Of a DNA stretch of 47,611 bases, positions 8,109-15,830 are shown piece by piece; the stretch's first letter is position 1, and each line of letters begins with the position of its first letter. The position numbers and the translations under genes are program-made. The notes under the pieces are model-generated. The model saw nothing but the letters and a program-made list of their open reading frames with translations. It searched no databases and was not told the origin of the DNA. The DNA is from Pseudonocardia sp. CNS-004 (GTDB lineage: Bacteria; Actinomycetota; Actinomycetes; Mycobacteriales; Pseudonocardiaceae): assembly GCA_001942185.1 (NCBI GenBank), contig MKJV01000117.1, forward strand, positions 1 through 47,611. The letters run 5' to 3'.

Positions 8109-9518
8109 ATGATCCACCGCTCACCGATCCGGCCGGTCCTGGTGATATCGACGGTCCTCGTCGCGATGAGTTTCGCGGTCGCGATGACGAATCCGGACCC
8201 CCGTGCGCGCAACGAGCTCGCACGGTGGCTCGACGTGCTCGGGGAGAACAGCCTGCCGACGTGGTGGAGCACCGCGTTGCTGCTCACGGTGGCGCTCGTG
8301 TTCGCGGTGACCGGCGGGGCGGCCCGCGTCGGCGGGGTGGCCGGCGCGGGTGCCTGGCTCACGGGTGCGGTGATCGTCGGGGCGTTCTCCCTGACCGAGC
8401 TCAGCGGGGTGCACCGCAGGCTCGGCGGGGTCGGCAGGCTCGTGCTCGGGGAGGGCGCGCTCACCCGCAGCTGGTTCGCGATGGCCGCGGTGCTCGTGCC
8501 GGCGCTCGCCGCGGTGCTGGTCGTGCTGGCGGCGCGGGTGGGTGCCCCGTCGAGCCGCCTGCTCGTGGGCGGTGGAGTGCTGGTCATGGTGTGCGCGGTC
8601 GGCGGCGAGCTCGTCGCCGCGCTGCTGGGCGGGCGCACCGGGCCCGCACCCGCGCCGGTGCTGGTCGCGCACCTCGGAGAGCTGGGCGAGAACGTCGGGG
8701 CGGCCCTGATGCTGGCCGCGGCCCTGCGCGTGCTGACCCCGTCCGGGCCCGGCAACGCGCTGCAGGTGCGCCACCGCGCCGCGATCCGCAGCGGCGAGGG
8801 CGTACCGGTGGGCCTGGCGGCCTGGTGGTGGCTGCTCGGCGGGGTCAGCGTCGCGCTGGCGTTGCTGAGCCTCGGTTTCGTGCTCGCCGACCCCGCGCAA
8901 CCGGTGCTGCGCGACGTGCGCCTGTTCACGGACATGCTCGTCGAGCACAACCTGCCCACCTGGTGGAGCGTGGCGCTGCTCGCCGCCGCAGCACTCGTCC
9001 ACCTCGCCACGGCACTGGCGGCGCGGGCCGCCGGTGCGCCCGAGGCCCGGTACTGGCTGGTCACCGCGGCCGTCCTCGCCGTCCTCTCGCTCGACGACCA
9101 GAGCCAGCTGCACGAGCGCTCCGAGCAGCTGGGCCGCCTGCTGGTCGCGGAGACCGGCGGTTTCCCGTTCTACTGGCTGATCCCGGGGACCGTCGCGGGC
9201 GTCGGCGTCGCCGCCGCGGTGGTGGCGCTCGCCGTCCGGGTGCGCGCCCGGGCCCGCCTGCTGCTCGCCGGGGGCATCGCGCTCATGCTCGCCACCGGGC
9301 TCGGCCTCGAGGTCGTCCAGGGCCTGTTCATGGCCGCGGGGAACGAGGGTCTCGGCTTCGTGATCGCCTACCACGTCGAGGAGCTCGGTGAGGACGTCGG
9401 GGTGATCCTGCTGATCGCGGCGGCGGCCACCATGACCCGGGTGACGTGCGACGGCCGCCTGGTGCTGACCTACGGCCGCCGGTCCGCGCCACTCCCGGTG
9501 CCCGCCCCCCTCGGATAG
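8109..9518 (+). CDS. Internally duplicated polytopic membrane protein
   Basis: Integral membrane protein of 469 residues made of two homologous halves (about 1-235 and 236-469), each with several hydrophobic helices. Matching landmarks are NSLPTWWSTALLL against HNLPTWWSVALLA, FSLTELSGVHRR against LSLDDQSQLHER, and HLGELGENVGAALMLAAAL against HVEELGEDVGVILLIAAAA. The conserved His and acidic residues inside or beside helices suggest metal binding or proton coupling, but this is inference. The ATG has a good Shine-Dalgarno 9-20 bases upstream. I do not recognise a named family; I recall the LSLDE-x-LHE pattern in uncharacterised actinobacterial membrane proteins. The frame is intact. Confidence 0.85.
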   Translation: MIHRSPIRPVLVISTVLVAMSFAVAMTNPDPRARNELARWLDVLGENSLPTWWSTALLLTVALVFAVTGGAARVGGVAGAGAWLTGAVIVGAFSLTELSGVHRRLGGVGRLVLGEGALTRSWFAMAAVLVPALAAVLVVLAARVGAPSSRLLVGGGVLVMVCAVGGELVAALLGGRTGPAPAPVLVAHLGELGENVGAALMLAAALRVLTPSGPGNALQVRHRAAIRSGEGVPVGLAAWWWLLGGVSVALALLSLGFVLADPAQPVLRDVRLFTDMLVEHNLPTWWSVALLAAAALVHLATALAARAAGAPEARYWLVTAAVLAVLSLDDQSQLHERSEQLGRLLVAETGGFPFYWLIPGTVAGVGVAAAVVALAVRVRARARLLLAGGIALMLATGLGLEVVQGLFMAAGNEGLGFVIAYHVEELGEDVGVILLIAAAATMTRVTCDGRLVLTYGRRSAPLPVPAPLG

Positions 9519-9592
9519 CGGGAATCGGACGCCGGCATGCGCCGTCCGATCACCGCCAGATCCGGCGTCGCCCCGGCCGCAGGCTCGGCGGC

Positions 9593-10399
9593 GTGGATCT
9601 GAACCTCAACGACAAGGTCGCCCTCGTCACCGGCGGCAGCAAGGGAATCGGCCTCGCGACGGCCCGCACGCTGCGCGCCGAGGGTGCCCGCGTGGTCGTG
9701 GCGTCCCGCAAGAGCAGCGCCGAACTCGACGCGCTCGCCGGGCCCGGCCTCGTGCACGTACCCGCCGACCTCACCGACCCCGCCGCGCCCGCCGCCGTCG
9801 TCGCGCACACCGTCGACGTCTTCGGTCGCCTCGACATCCTCGTCAACAACGCCGGCGGACCGCCGCCGGGCGTGTCCCTGCCCCGCTTCTCGTTCCTGCC
9901 GCTGACGGACGCCGACTGGCGGGACATGTTCGAGTTCAACCTGTTCTCGGCGGTCCGGGCGATCCGGGCGGCGATCCCGGTGATGCTGGAACGCGGAGCA
10001 GGGGCGATCGTGAACGTGTCGTCGGCCGTCGCCCGCCAGCCGGGGGCGATCAACGCCGACTACGCCGCGGCGAAGGCGGCCATGACCAACCTCACGAAGG
10101 CCCTGTCGGAGGAGTTCGCGCCGCGCGGGGTGCGGGTGAACACCGTGTCCCCCGGCCCGGTCCGCACACCGTGGTGGACCGACGACGGCGGTGCCGCGGA
10201 CGTCATGGCAGCCGCGTTCGGCGCCGACCGCGACGACGTGCTGGAACGGGTGGCGCCGGAAGCCATGGCGCTGGGAACGGGGCGGCTGCTCGAGCCGCAG
10301 GAGGTCGCCGATGTGATCGCGCTCCTCGCCTCCCCGCGCTCGGCGAGCACCACGGGCGCGGACGTGATCGTGGACGGGGGCTTCCACAAGGCCGTGTAG
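9593..10399 (+). CDS. SDR-family oxidoreductase
   Basis: Classical short-chain dehydrogenase/reductase, 268 residues from GTG. The NAD(P) motif TGGSKGIG is at about residues 13-20, then NNAGG, the catalytic Ser in NVSSAVA, and YAAAK (the Tyr and Lys of the catalytic tetrad). The end SASTTGADVIVDGGF is the usual SDR C-terminal signature (TGxxxxVDGG). A CAGGCT box ends 7 nt before the GTG, compatible with a leaderless start. Substrate unknown; the best general match is the 3-oxoacyl-ACP reductase-like group. The frame is intact. Confidence 0.9.
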   Translation: MDLNLNDKVALVTGGSKGIGLATARTLRAEGARVVVASRKSSAELDALAGPGLVHVPADLTDPAAPAAVVAHTVDVFGRLDILVNNAGGPPPGVSLPRFSFLPLTDADWRDMFEFNLFSAVRAIRAAIPVMLERGAGAIVNVSSAVARQPGAINADYAAAKAAMTNLTKALSEEFAPRGVRVNTVSPGPVRTPWWTDDGGAADVMAAAFGADRDDVLERVAPEAMALGTGRLLEPQEVADVIALLASPRSASTTGADVIVDGGFHKAV

Positions 10400-10452
10400 C
10401 CCTGATCGGCAACGGGGTGGCGTCGCCCGCCCGCGGACATCAGGATCGGGCC

Positions 10453-11684
10453 GTGCCCGTCGACAGCGCCGTCCAGCGCCGGATCCTGCTCGTGCTCGCC
10501 GCCGCCCAGATGCTGGGCGGGGTCGGGGTGTCCGGGGCGATCGCCGTCAGCTCGCTGCTGGCCAGCAGGCTGTCCGGGTCGGAGGCGGTGGGCGGGCTCG
10601 CGCAGACCGGCATCGTGATCGGCGCGGCCGTGGCGTCGTTCGTCGTGGCCCGGGTCGCCGCCCGGTCGGGCCGGCGCCCCGCGCTGAGCCTCGGCTACGG
10701 CGTGGCGGCGCTCGGCGGTGCGGGCGCGGTGCTGGCCGTCGCGGTGGGCAGCGCGCCCGTGCTGCTGGCCGCGCTCGTGCTGGTCGGGGCGGCCACCGCG
10801 GCGGGCCTGGCCGCCCGGTTCGCCGCCACCGACCTCGCGCGCCCGGACCGCAGGGCCGGCGCCCTTTCCATGATCGTGTGGGCGACCACGGTCGGCGCCG
10901 TCGCGGGCCCGAACCTCGCCGCCCCGGTCCAGGCGGCGGCCGGGAACGCCGGGCTGGAGCCGGCCACCGGTCCCTTCCTGCTGTGCACCGGCGCGTTCGC
11001 GCTCGCCGCCATCGGTACCTGGGCGGGCCTGCGGCCGGATCCCCTGCTGCTCGCCCGCGGTGCCGAGGGGGCGGCCGCGGGCCCGCCACCGGACGCGGCA
11101 GAGGTGCGGGCCGCTCTGCGGACCTCGCCTGCCGCGCTGCTGGGGCTCGGCGCGATCGTGATGGGCCATCTGCTGATGGTCGGCCTGATGTCCATGACGC
11201 CCGTGCACATGGACCACGGCGGCGCCACGCTCGCCGTCGTCGGCCTGGTGATCAGCCTGCACGTTGCCGGGATGTACGCGCTGAGCCCGATCTTCGGCTG
11301 GCTGGCCGACCACATCGGGCGCCGCCGGTGCTCGTGCTCGCCGCGGTGTTCCTGCTCGCGTCCGGGGTCCTGTGCGCGCTGGCCGGGCCGCACGACACCC
11401 CTCTGCTCACGGCCGGTCTTGTGCTGCTGGGGCTCGGCTGGTCGGGAGGGCTGGTGGCCGGCTCGGCGCTGCTCACCGACTCGGTGCCGGTACGGGTCCG
11501 CGCCGGCGTCCAGGGATTCGCCGACGTCGCGATGAACGTGAGCGGGGCCGTCGGTGGCATCGCGGCCGGGCTCGTGTTCGCCGGCACCTCGTACGCGGCG
11601 CTCGGCGTGGTGGCCGTGGTGCTCGCGGTGCCGTACCTGGTGGCGGCCGGCTCGGCCGGGCTGCGGGCCCGCCCGGCCACCTGA
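10453..11684 (+). CDS. MFS transporter
   Basis: Major facilitator superfamily exporter of about 410 residues with roughly twelve hydrophobic helices. The loop-8/9 signature GWLADHIGRR is present. The frame breaks directly after this motif near 11325; adding one C (CGCC(C)GGTG) continues as PVLVLAAVFLLASGVLCALA to a stop at 11684. The GTG at 10453 follows a CAGGAT box by 6 nt, fitting leaderless transcription. Substrate unknown. A hairpin overlapping the converging small gene lies just after the stop. Confidence 0.87.
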
Positions 11685-11688
11685 GCCC

Positions 11689-11704
11689 CCGCCGTCAGCG
11701 GCGG
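11689..11704. terminator. Short bidirectional hairpin
   Basis: CCGCCG-TCAG-CGGCGG lies between the convergent MFS gene and the 41-residue ORF. The hairpin contains the stop of the small ORF. No T-run; a plausible weak terminator for both strands. Confidence 0.45.
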
Positions 11705-11820
11705 CGGTTGAACCACCACCACCGCAGCATCACGACCAGCGCCGCCAGCAGCCCGAAGAGGATCACCAGCCGGCCCACCGGCGACGAGAGGCCGGTGGGG
11801 TCCTGGGCGAGAACGGACAT
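11695..11820 (-). CDS. 41-residue single-helix membrane protein
   Basis: Small ORF: MSVLAQDPTGLSSPVGRLV leads into one transmembrane helix (VILFGLLAALVVML) and ends RWWWFNRRR. The DPTGLSSPVG-helix-basic tail pattern is familiar from small conserved actinobacterial membrane proteins of unknown function, which usually carry a longer tail. An in-frame GTG at 11829 is an alternative start. It converges on the MFS gene. It is supported by composition, positive-inside topology and the absence of another gene here; no function is assigned. Confidence 0.6.
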   Translation of the reverse strand: MSVLAQDPTGLSSPVGRLVILFGLLAALVVMLRWWWFNRRR

Positions 11821-11905
11821 CACGGTCACAACGGTACCGGCCGGACGCCGCAGGCAGGGCCGCCGCTGGTGAAGGGCGAGCGGGCGCCGCTGCTCCGCCG
11901 AGCCG

Positions 11906-11967
11906 TGATCGTCGGCCTGGTGCGGTGGCGGCCGGATGTGGCCGGGCGCGCACCGATCTGATGATCA
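11906..11967. repeat. 62-bp TGATC palindrome, family B, copy 1
   Basis: From TGATCGTCGGCCTGGTGCG to CGCACCGATCTGATGATCA. The reverse complement of the end matches the start at 14 of 19 positions. The centred core is CGGCC-GGATGT-GGCCG. Confidence 0.88.
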
Positions 11968-11995
11968 TTGCCTGGGCGTCGAGGGGCCGAGCCTT

Positions 11996-12057
11996 TGATC
12001 GTCGGCCTGGTGCGGTGGCGGCCGGATGCGGCCGGGAGGGCGCCGAGCTGATGATCA
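11996..12057. repeat. 62-bp TGATC palindrome, family B, copy 2
   Basis: Shares the first 36 bases with the copy at 11906 except one, then diverges. Its right end TGATCA supplies the TGA stop of the CoA-transferase gene on the minus strand. Start-to-start distance to copy 1 is 90 bp. Confidence 0.88.
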
Positions 12058-13402
12058 CCTGCCGGGCGGGCCGTCCCACGAGGGCGGGGCCGTTCCGTAC
12101 GCCGGGGCAGGGGCGGGCCAGGTCAGAGGTCGGCCGTCGACCGTGCCGGGCGGGGGCGCGAGCGTCAGACGGCCGTCGGGCGCGTCGAGGTCGACCAGGT
12201 CCGGCGCCGGGTCCGCGTCGGGGACGTCCACCGGCGTCCCGCGGGGGAGGGACTGCAGCCACGCAGCGGTGCCCGCCAGCGCTAACCGGACGTGGTGGCT
12301 GCCTCCGGCACGGCGCTGCCGGGCGAGCGCGAGGAGGGCGCCCGCCGCTGCGAGGTAGCCGGTGGCGTGGTCGAGCACCTGCGCCGGCAGCGCGCCGGGG
12401 GTGCCGTCGGCACCCTCGACGTCGGCGATCCCGCACGCCGCCTGCACGATGCTGTCGAACCCGCGCCGGTGCGCCCACGGGCCCTCGTGGCCCCACGCCG
12501 ACAGCGTGACGACCACCAGACCGGGATGCCGCCGCGCCAGCTCCTCGGGGGCGAGCCCGAACCGGTCGAGCGCGCCCGGGCGGTACCCGGTGACCACGAC
12601 GTCGGCACCGGCCAGGAGCTCCTCGAGGGCCGGCCCGCGCGCCGAGAGGTCGAGCAGCGCGCTGCGCTTGCCGGGCAGCGTGTCGTACGCCTGAAGCGGG
12701 ATCTCCGGCCGGTCGGGCGGGTCCAGGCGCAGGACGTCCGCGCCGTGCGCCGCGAGCGTGCGCGTCGCGACCGGCCCGGCGATCACGCGGGTCAGGTCGA
12801 GCACCCGCGGCCTGCGCGCCGGGGCGTCCCCCAGTACCCGCCGCTCGACGAGCGGCGGCGGCGGGCCCGACGCGGCCCGCCACGCCGCCTCCGTGCGCAC
12901 CGCCGCCCCGACGCCACCGGCGGCGTGCAGCGCGTCCTCCAGGTCGGACCCGCTGCGCCGCGCGATCGCCGCCGGCACGTCCGCCTCGTCGCAGCCCAGC
13001 ACCTGCAGGGCCGCCGCGCGTCGCACGGGTAGTTGGCGTGCAGCCGCAGCCAGCCGTCCGACGTGCGGTGGAACACGGGTAGTTGGCGTGCAGCCGCAGC
13101 CAGCCGTCCGACGTGCGGTGGAACGCCGACAACCGGTCGAACGGGCTGCCGACCCGCCGCCCGTCGAGCCGGACGTGGCGCTCGCTGCGCAGGGCCACCG
13201 CGAGCGCGCCGGTGTCGACCGCGACCGGCACACCGGTGCCCGCGGTGGCGGCCAGCAGGCTCGCCCCCACCGCGGCGACGCCCACGTCGGTGAGGGGGAA
13301 CGCCGAGCGCAGCACCGCGGGCGGGCCGCCGACCGTGATGCGGCCGAGCTCGCCGGGAGCCCCTCCGAGCGACGCCCACACGTCGGGCAGCAGATCCGGC
13401 AC
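12055..13402 (-). CDS. CaiB/BaiF family (family III) CoA-transferase, disrupted
   Basis: Family III CoA-transferase (formyl-CoA transferase, 2-methylacyl-CoA racemase and carnitine-CoA transferase relatives), GTG start. The signature RVLDLTRVIAGPVATRTL and the following AAHGADVLRLDPP are clear, with the RHPGLVVVTLSAWGHEGPW segment further on. An N-terminal part of about 150 residues (MPDLLPDVWASLGGAPGELG) precedes this. Two defects occur: an exact 50-bp tandem duplication at 13025-13124 that repeats the FHRTSDGWLRLHANYP segment out of frame, and a missing base near 13017. Removing one copy and adding one C restores WLRLHANYPCDARAAALQVL. The acyl substrate is unknown. A CACGCT box stands 6 nt before the GTG. 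Confidence 0.85.
13025..13124. repeat. Exact 2 x 50-bp tandem duplication inside the CoA-transferase gene
   Basis: Bases 13025-13074 and 13075-13124 are identical. Because 50 is not a multiple of three, the duplication shifts the frame of the CaiB-family gene. It is either a recent slippage event or an assembly duplication; single-base errors occur elsewhere in the window but no other long duplication. Confidence 0.9.
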
Positions 13403-13418
13403 ACCCGAAGCGTGCCAC

Positions 13419-13424
13419 TACCGT
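13419..13424 (+). promoter_or_regulatory. -10 box of a leaderless DUF3046 transcript
   Basis: TACCGT ends 7 nt before the GTG at 13432, placing the transcript start at the start codon. The same YAnnnT-N6/7-start pattern recurs at many genes in this window. Confidence 0.5.
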
Positions 13425-13431
13425 TGCACGG

Positions 13432-13626
13432 GTGCGACTGACCTACTTCCGGGAGTTGATGGAGTCCGAGTTCGGCGTGGCCCGCGCCGGCGCCGTGGCC
13501 CGCGACCACGTGTTCGCCGAGCTCGGCGGCCGCACCGTCGAGGAAGCGCTCGAGGCCGGGATCGATGCGCGCGAGGTGTGGCTCGCCGTCTGCAACGCCT
13601 ACGACGTGCCACCCGCGCGCCGCTGA
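13432..13626 (+). CDS. DUF3046 protein
   Basis: Complete 64-residue protein (MRLTYFRELMESEFG to NAYDVPPARR) matching DUF3046, a small actinobacterial family commonly encoded immediately upstream of recA. Function is unknown. GTG start. It is divergent from the CoA-transferase by 29 bp, and its last 28 bases overlap the 3' end of the converging VOC gene. Here a regulator/VOC pair and a 1-kb repeat region separate it from recA, so the usual adjacency has been interrupted. Confidence 0.9.
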   Translation: MRLTYFRELMESEFGVARAGAVARDHVFAELGGRTVEEALEAGIDAREVWLAVCNAYDVPPARR

Positions 13627-14017
13627 CGCCGGTCAGGCCGGCGGAGGCTGAAGACGCCGAACAGGTTGCCGGACCGGTCGAGCAGGTGCGCGAATACCAG
13701 CCCGGTCCCCGCGGTGACGGGCTGGTCGACGACCTTGCCGCCGAGCTGTTCCGCCCGGGCGCACGCGGCCGCGACGTCCTGGACGAGTACGAAGAACGTG
13801 GCGTGGTTCGCCGCGCCGCCGCCGGTGTGTGCGATGCCACCCACCGGCTGGTCGCGCCGGCGTAGCTGACGATGTCGTAGCCGTCCAGATCCGGATCCTG
13901 GGCGACGCTCCAGCCGAACAGGCCGCCGTAGAACTCCTGTGCGGCCTTCGGCTCGTCCGTGCCGATCTGGAACCAGGCGACGGTGTTGGGGGCGGGGGCG
14001 CTGGTGTTGTTCGTCAT
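13599..14017 (-). CDS. VOC-family (glyoxalase-like) protein
   Basis: Vicinal-oxygen-chelate fold protein, about 139 residues, starting MTNNTSAPAPNTVAWFQIGT. The first beta-alpha-beta module has EPKAAQEFYGGLFGWSV and the second ATFFVLVQDVAAACARAEQL with LLDRSGNLFGVFSL. The frame breaks near 13856; adding one C (GGCGC(C)GACCAG) gives YAGADQPVGGIAHT. It lies 44 bp behind a WYL-type regulator on the same strand, a common regulator/VOC pair in which the regulator controls both. The reaction is unknown. Confidence 0.85.
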
Positions 14018-14061
14018 GGCATCACCGTCCACCGGCTTCGCGACAACCCCCTGTCGGTGTT

Positions 14062-14769
14062 TCAGACCAGGTGCAGGGCCCGGACGACGATGTCGTCCGG
14101 GAGGTCGGTCTTCAGTTCCTCGAAGCTGCGGTGCGGGGCCGTGTCGTCGAGCAGGACGGCGCTGCGGATCCGGTCGGTGCGGAACACCCGGCCCTCCCCG
14201 CGCAGTCGGCACCAGCCGAGGAAGTACCAGCCGTTGCTCCCGGCGGTGAACGCGACGGGTTCCACATCGCGCTCGGTGATCGCGCCCGCGCGGTCGACGT
14301 ACCCGATCCGCACCACGCGGCGCGCGGCCACGGCCTCCTCCAGCACCGCGGGCACCGAGGCCGGGACGTCCGGTTCGGCGGGGTCCAGGAACCGGATGCG
14401 GTCGGCCAGCTCACGGGCGGCGGCTCCGTCGACGGCCGACATCGCCGAGAGGATCTTGTGGAGGGCCGTGCGCGCGGCACGACCGTACGGCGAGCCCTCG
14501 CCCTGGCTGAGCGTGATGGCGACCGCGACCGCCTCGGCCGGGGTGAAGTTGAGCGGCGGCAGGGTGCGGCTCTTGTCGAGGGTGTAGCCGCCGGTGCGCC
14601 CGACGTCGGCGTAGATCGGCACACCGGCCTGCTGGAGGGCCGAGATGTCCCGCTCGACGGTGCGTGCGCTGACCTCGAAGCGGGTGGCCAGCTCACGGGC
14701 GCTGACGCGGCGGGGCGCGCATGCCCGCAGGTGCTCGACCAGTGCGTAGAGGCGGTCGGTGCGGTTCAC
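14062..14769 (-). CDS. WYL-domain transcriptional regulator (YafY/DeoR-like HTH)
   Basis: Regulator of 235 residues from GTG (VNRTDRLYALVEHLRA). The N-terminal winged helix holds RELATRFEVSARTVERDIS (about residues 22-45), then ADVGRTGGYTLD, typical of YafY-type regulators. The C-terminal WYL domain (from about residue 140) includes GWYFLGWCRLRGEGRVFR. WYL proteins sense nucleotides or other small ligands, and PafBC-type members respond to DNA damage; this is a single-copy YafY-type protein, not PafB or PafC. TACCGT stands 6 nt before the GTG, so a leaderless transcript is likely. It leads the VOC gene. The frame is intact. Confidence 0.9.
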   Translation of the reverse strand: MNRTDRLYALVEHLRACAPRRVSARELATRFEVSARTVERDISALQQAGVPIYADVGRTGGYTLDKSRTLPPLNFTPAEAVAVAITLSQGEGSPYGRAARTALHKILSAMSAVDGAAARELADRIRFLDPAEPDVPASVPAVLEEAVAARRVVRIGYVDRAGAITERDVEPVAFTAGSNGWYFLGWCRLRGEGRVFRTDRIRSAVLLDDTAPHRSFEELKTDLPDDIVVRALHLV

Positions 14770-14775
14770 GGTGCG

Positions 14776-14781
14776 ACGGTA
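14776..14781 (-). promoter_or_regulatory. -10 box of the WYL regulator
   Basis: TACCGT on the minus strand is separated by exactly 6 nt from the GTG at 14769, fitting a leaderless transcript. Confidence 0.5.
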
Positions 14782-15117
14782 GGACCCCACACCGACAGCC
14801 AGGAGGGTCGTGAACAAGTACGGCGGTGTGATCGATCCATCCGTCCGTTCGGCGGTGATCAAGCGACCGCATGGTCGGTGTTCGACTCGTACGGGTGTTG
14901 TCCCGGAACCCGACGACGCGCGAGCCCGAGAAGATCGAGACACGACGCTGTCCATCGGGAACGGTGCTGCAGCACGGGCGGACGACCAGACAGGTGATGC
15001 CGAGCTCGGCCTGTGGCCGCGGGCGATCAGGGCCGGGGTGACGGGCCGGTCGCCCGCCGGGCGGTCGGCACGACGCCGGCGCGATGATCACGCCGACTCG
15101 GCTCGTTCGGTAGTCCG

Positions 15118-15179
15118 TGATCGCCGGAAATGGTGCCGCGGCGACTGTTCTGTCGTTGTGCTGCCACTGTTGGCGATCG
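15118..15179. repeat. 62-bp TGATC palindrome, family A, copy 3
   Basis: Starts TGATCGCCGGAAATGGTG, the best form of the family A end, and closes CCACTGTTGGCGATCG. The centre holds CGAC-N6-GTCG. It lies about 510 bp upstream of the recA LexA site. Confidence 0.85.
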
Positions 15180-15310
15180 ACGTGCGGGTGATCGGCGGTG
15201 GTGGTGGCAGGGCGTCGTATCCGGCGCTCTCGAACCACTCCCGGCGCTCACGCTCTGGTTGGTCGGTGGCCGGCGGGCTGGGAAGCGCTGCGGTCCTGGT
15301 CGGCGACTCT

Positions 15311-15374
15311 TGATCGTTGCGAGATCACGTCTCTCGCCGCCGCGAGGGCGCTGTGACGCCAGTCGGAACGATCA
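15311..15374. repeat. 64-bp TGATC element, family C, copy 1
   Basis: Begins TGATCGTTGCGAG and ends CGCCAGTCGGAACGATCA. The ends are complementary over about 12 bases (TGATCGTTnCGA). The 18-bp right end recurs exactly in copy 2. The centre is only weakly palindromic. Confidence 0.65.
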
Positions 15375-15382
15375 CGCGGTCG

Positions 15383-15446
15383 TGATCGGTCGGAGATGGC
15401 GTGGAGCGCCCCGCCGGGGGCGATACCGCGCCAGTCGGAACGATCA
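15383..15446. repeat. 64-bp TGATC element, family C, copy 2
   Basis: Begins TGATCGGTCGGAG and ends CGCCAGTCGGAACGATCA, with the exactly centred stem CGCCCC-GCCG-GGGGCG. Start-to-start distance to copy 1 is 72 bp. The two copies are joined by GATCACG-CGGT-CGTGATC (15370-15387). Confidence 0.7.
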
Positions 15447-15687
15447 TGGCGTTCCACGACATGCCGAGCTCGACCGCGAGCCGGCCGAACGCGGCGTGAC
15501 GCTGCTGTGCCACGGCGAGCGGCAGCATCGCGAACGAACCGAATGCGGTGATGGCGGTGTCGTCGGGACCGCCCCGGCGTCGATGACGAGGTCACGCCGT
15601 GGGCTGCGCGAAGGCCGGAACAGCCGGGAACCCCCCGGGCCACCGCCGGGCGCGGCATCGTAACCGCCCGGCGTGTCATGTCGTCGA

Positions 15688-15703
15688 TCGAACAGGTGTT
15701 CGC
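15688..15703 (+). promoter_or_regulatory. LexA (SOS) box of recA
   Basis: TCGAACAGGTGTTCGC matches the actinobacterial SOS box TCGAAC-N4-GTTCGA at 11 of 12 fixed positions. It is followed directly by TACGAT (15704-15709), a candidate -10, so LexA would cover this promoter. It lies about 130 bp before the recA start. Confidence 0.85.
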
Positions 15704-15760
15704 TACGATTCCATTCACATCGCGGTGCGACTGTCCACAGATCGTCACCGCCCGCGCAGA

Positions 15761-15783
15761 TCGTCGGTGGTGCCCCCTACCGT
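15761..15783 (+). promoter_or_regulatory. PafBC-type (RecA-NDp-like) promoter of recA
   Basis: TCGTCGGTG, exactly 8 nt, then TACCGT. The published LexA-independent damage promoter motif is TTGTCRGTG-N8-TAnnnT, so there is one mismatch in the left box. It lies about 48 bp before the recA ATG and 58 bp behind the LexA box, giving recA the two-promoter layout known from mycobacteria. Confidence 0.7.
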
Positions 15784-15830
15784 CGACGCCGACGACAGAC
15801 CCGTCCGAGCACTGAGGTGGAGACCCGGCG

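Larger units (their letters stand above)
14770..15830. other. 1.06-kb non-coding region upstream of recA
   Basis: No convincing gene is present: reading frames here lack family motifs and high third-position GC. It holds a 62-bp palindrome (15118-15179), a possible decayed copy (15189-15250), two 64-bp relatives (15311-15374 and 15383-15446), short TGATC/GATCA fragments between 14829 and 15090, and the recA control sites after 15680. Nothing further is recognisable in 15450-15680. Confidence 0.7.

Noticed and set aside
15189..15250. A twelfth 62-bp element
   Set aside because: It starts with TGATC, is 62 bp and lies 71 bp from its neighbour, and the outer arms are partly complementary, but it ends GCTCA and lacks a centred core. 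Kept only as a possible decayed copy.
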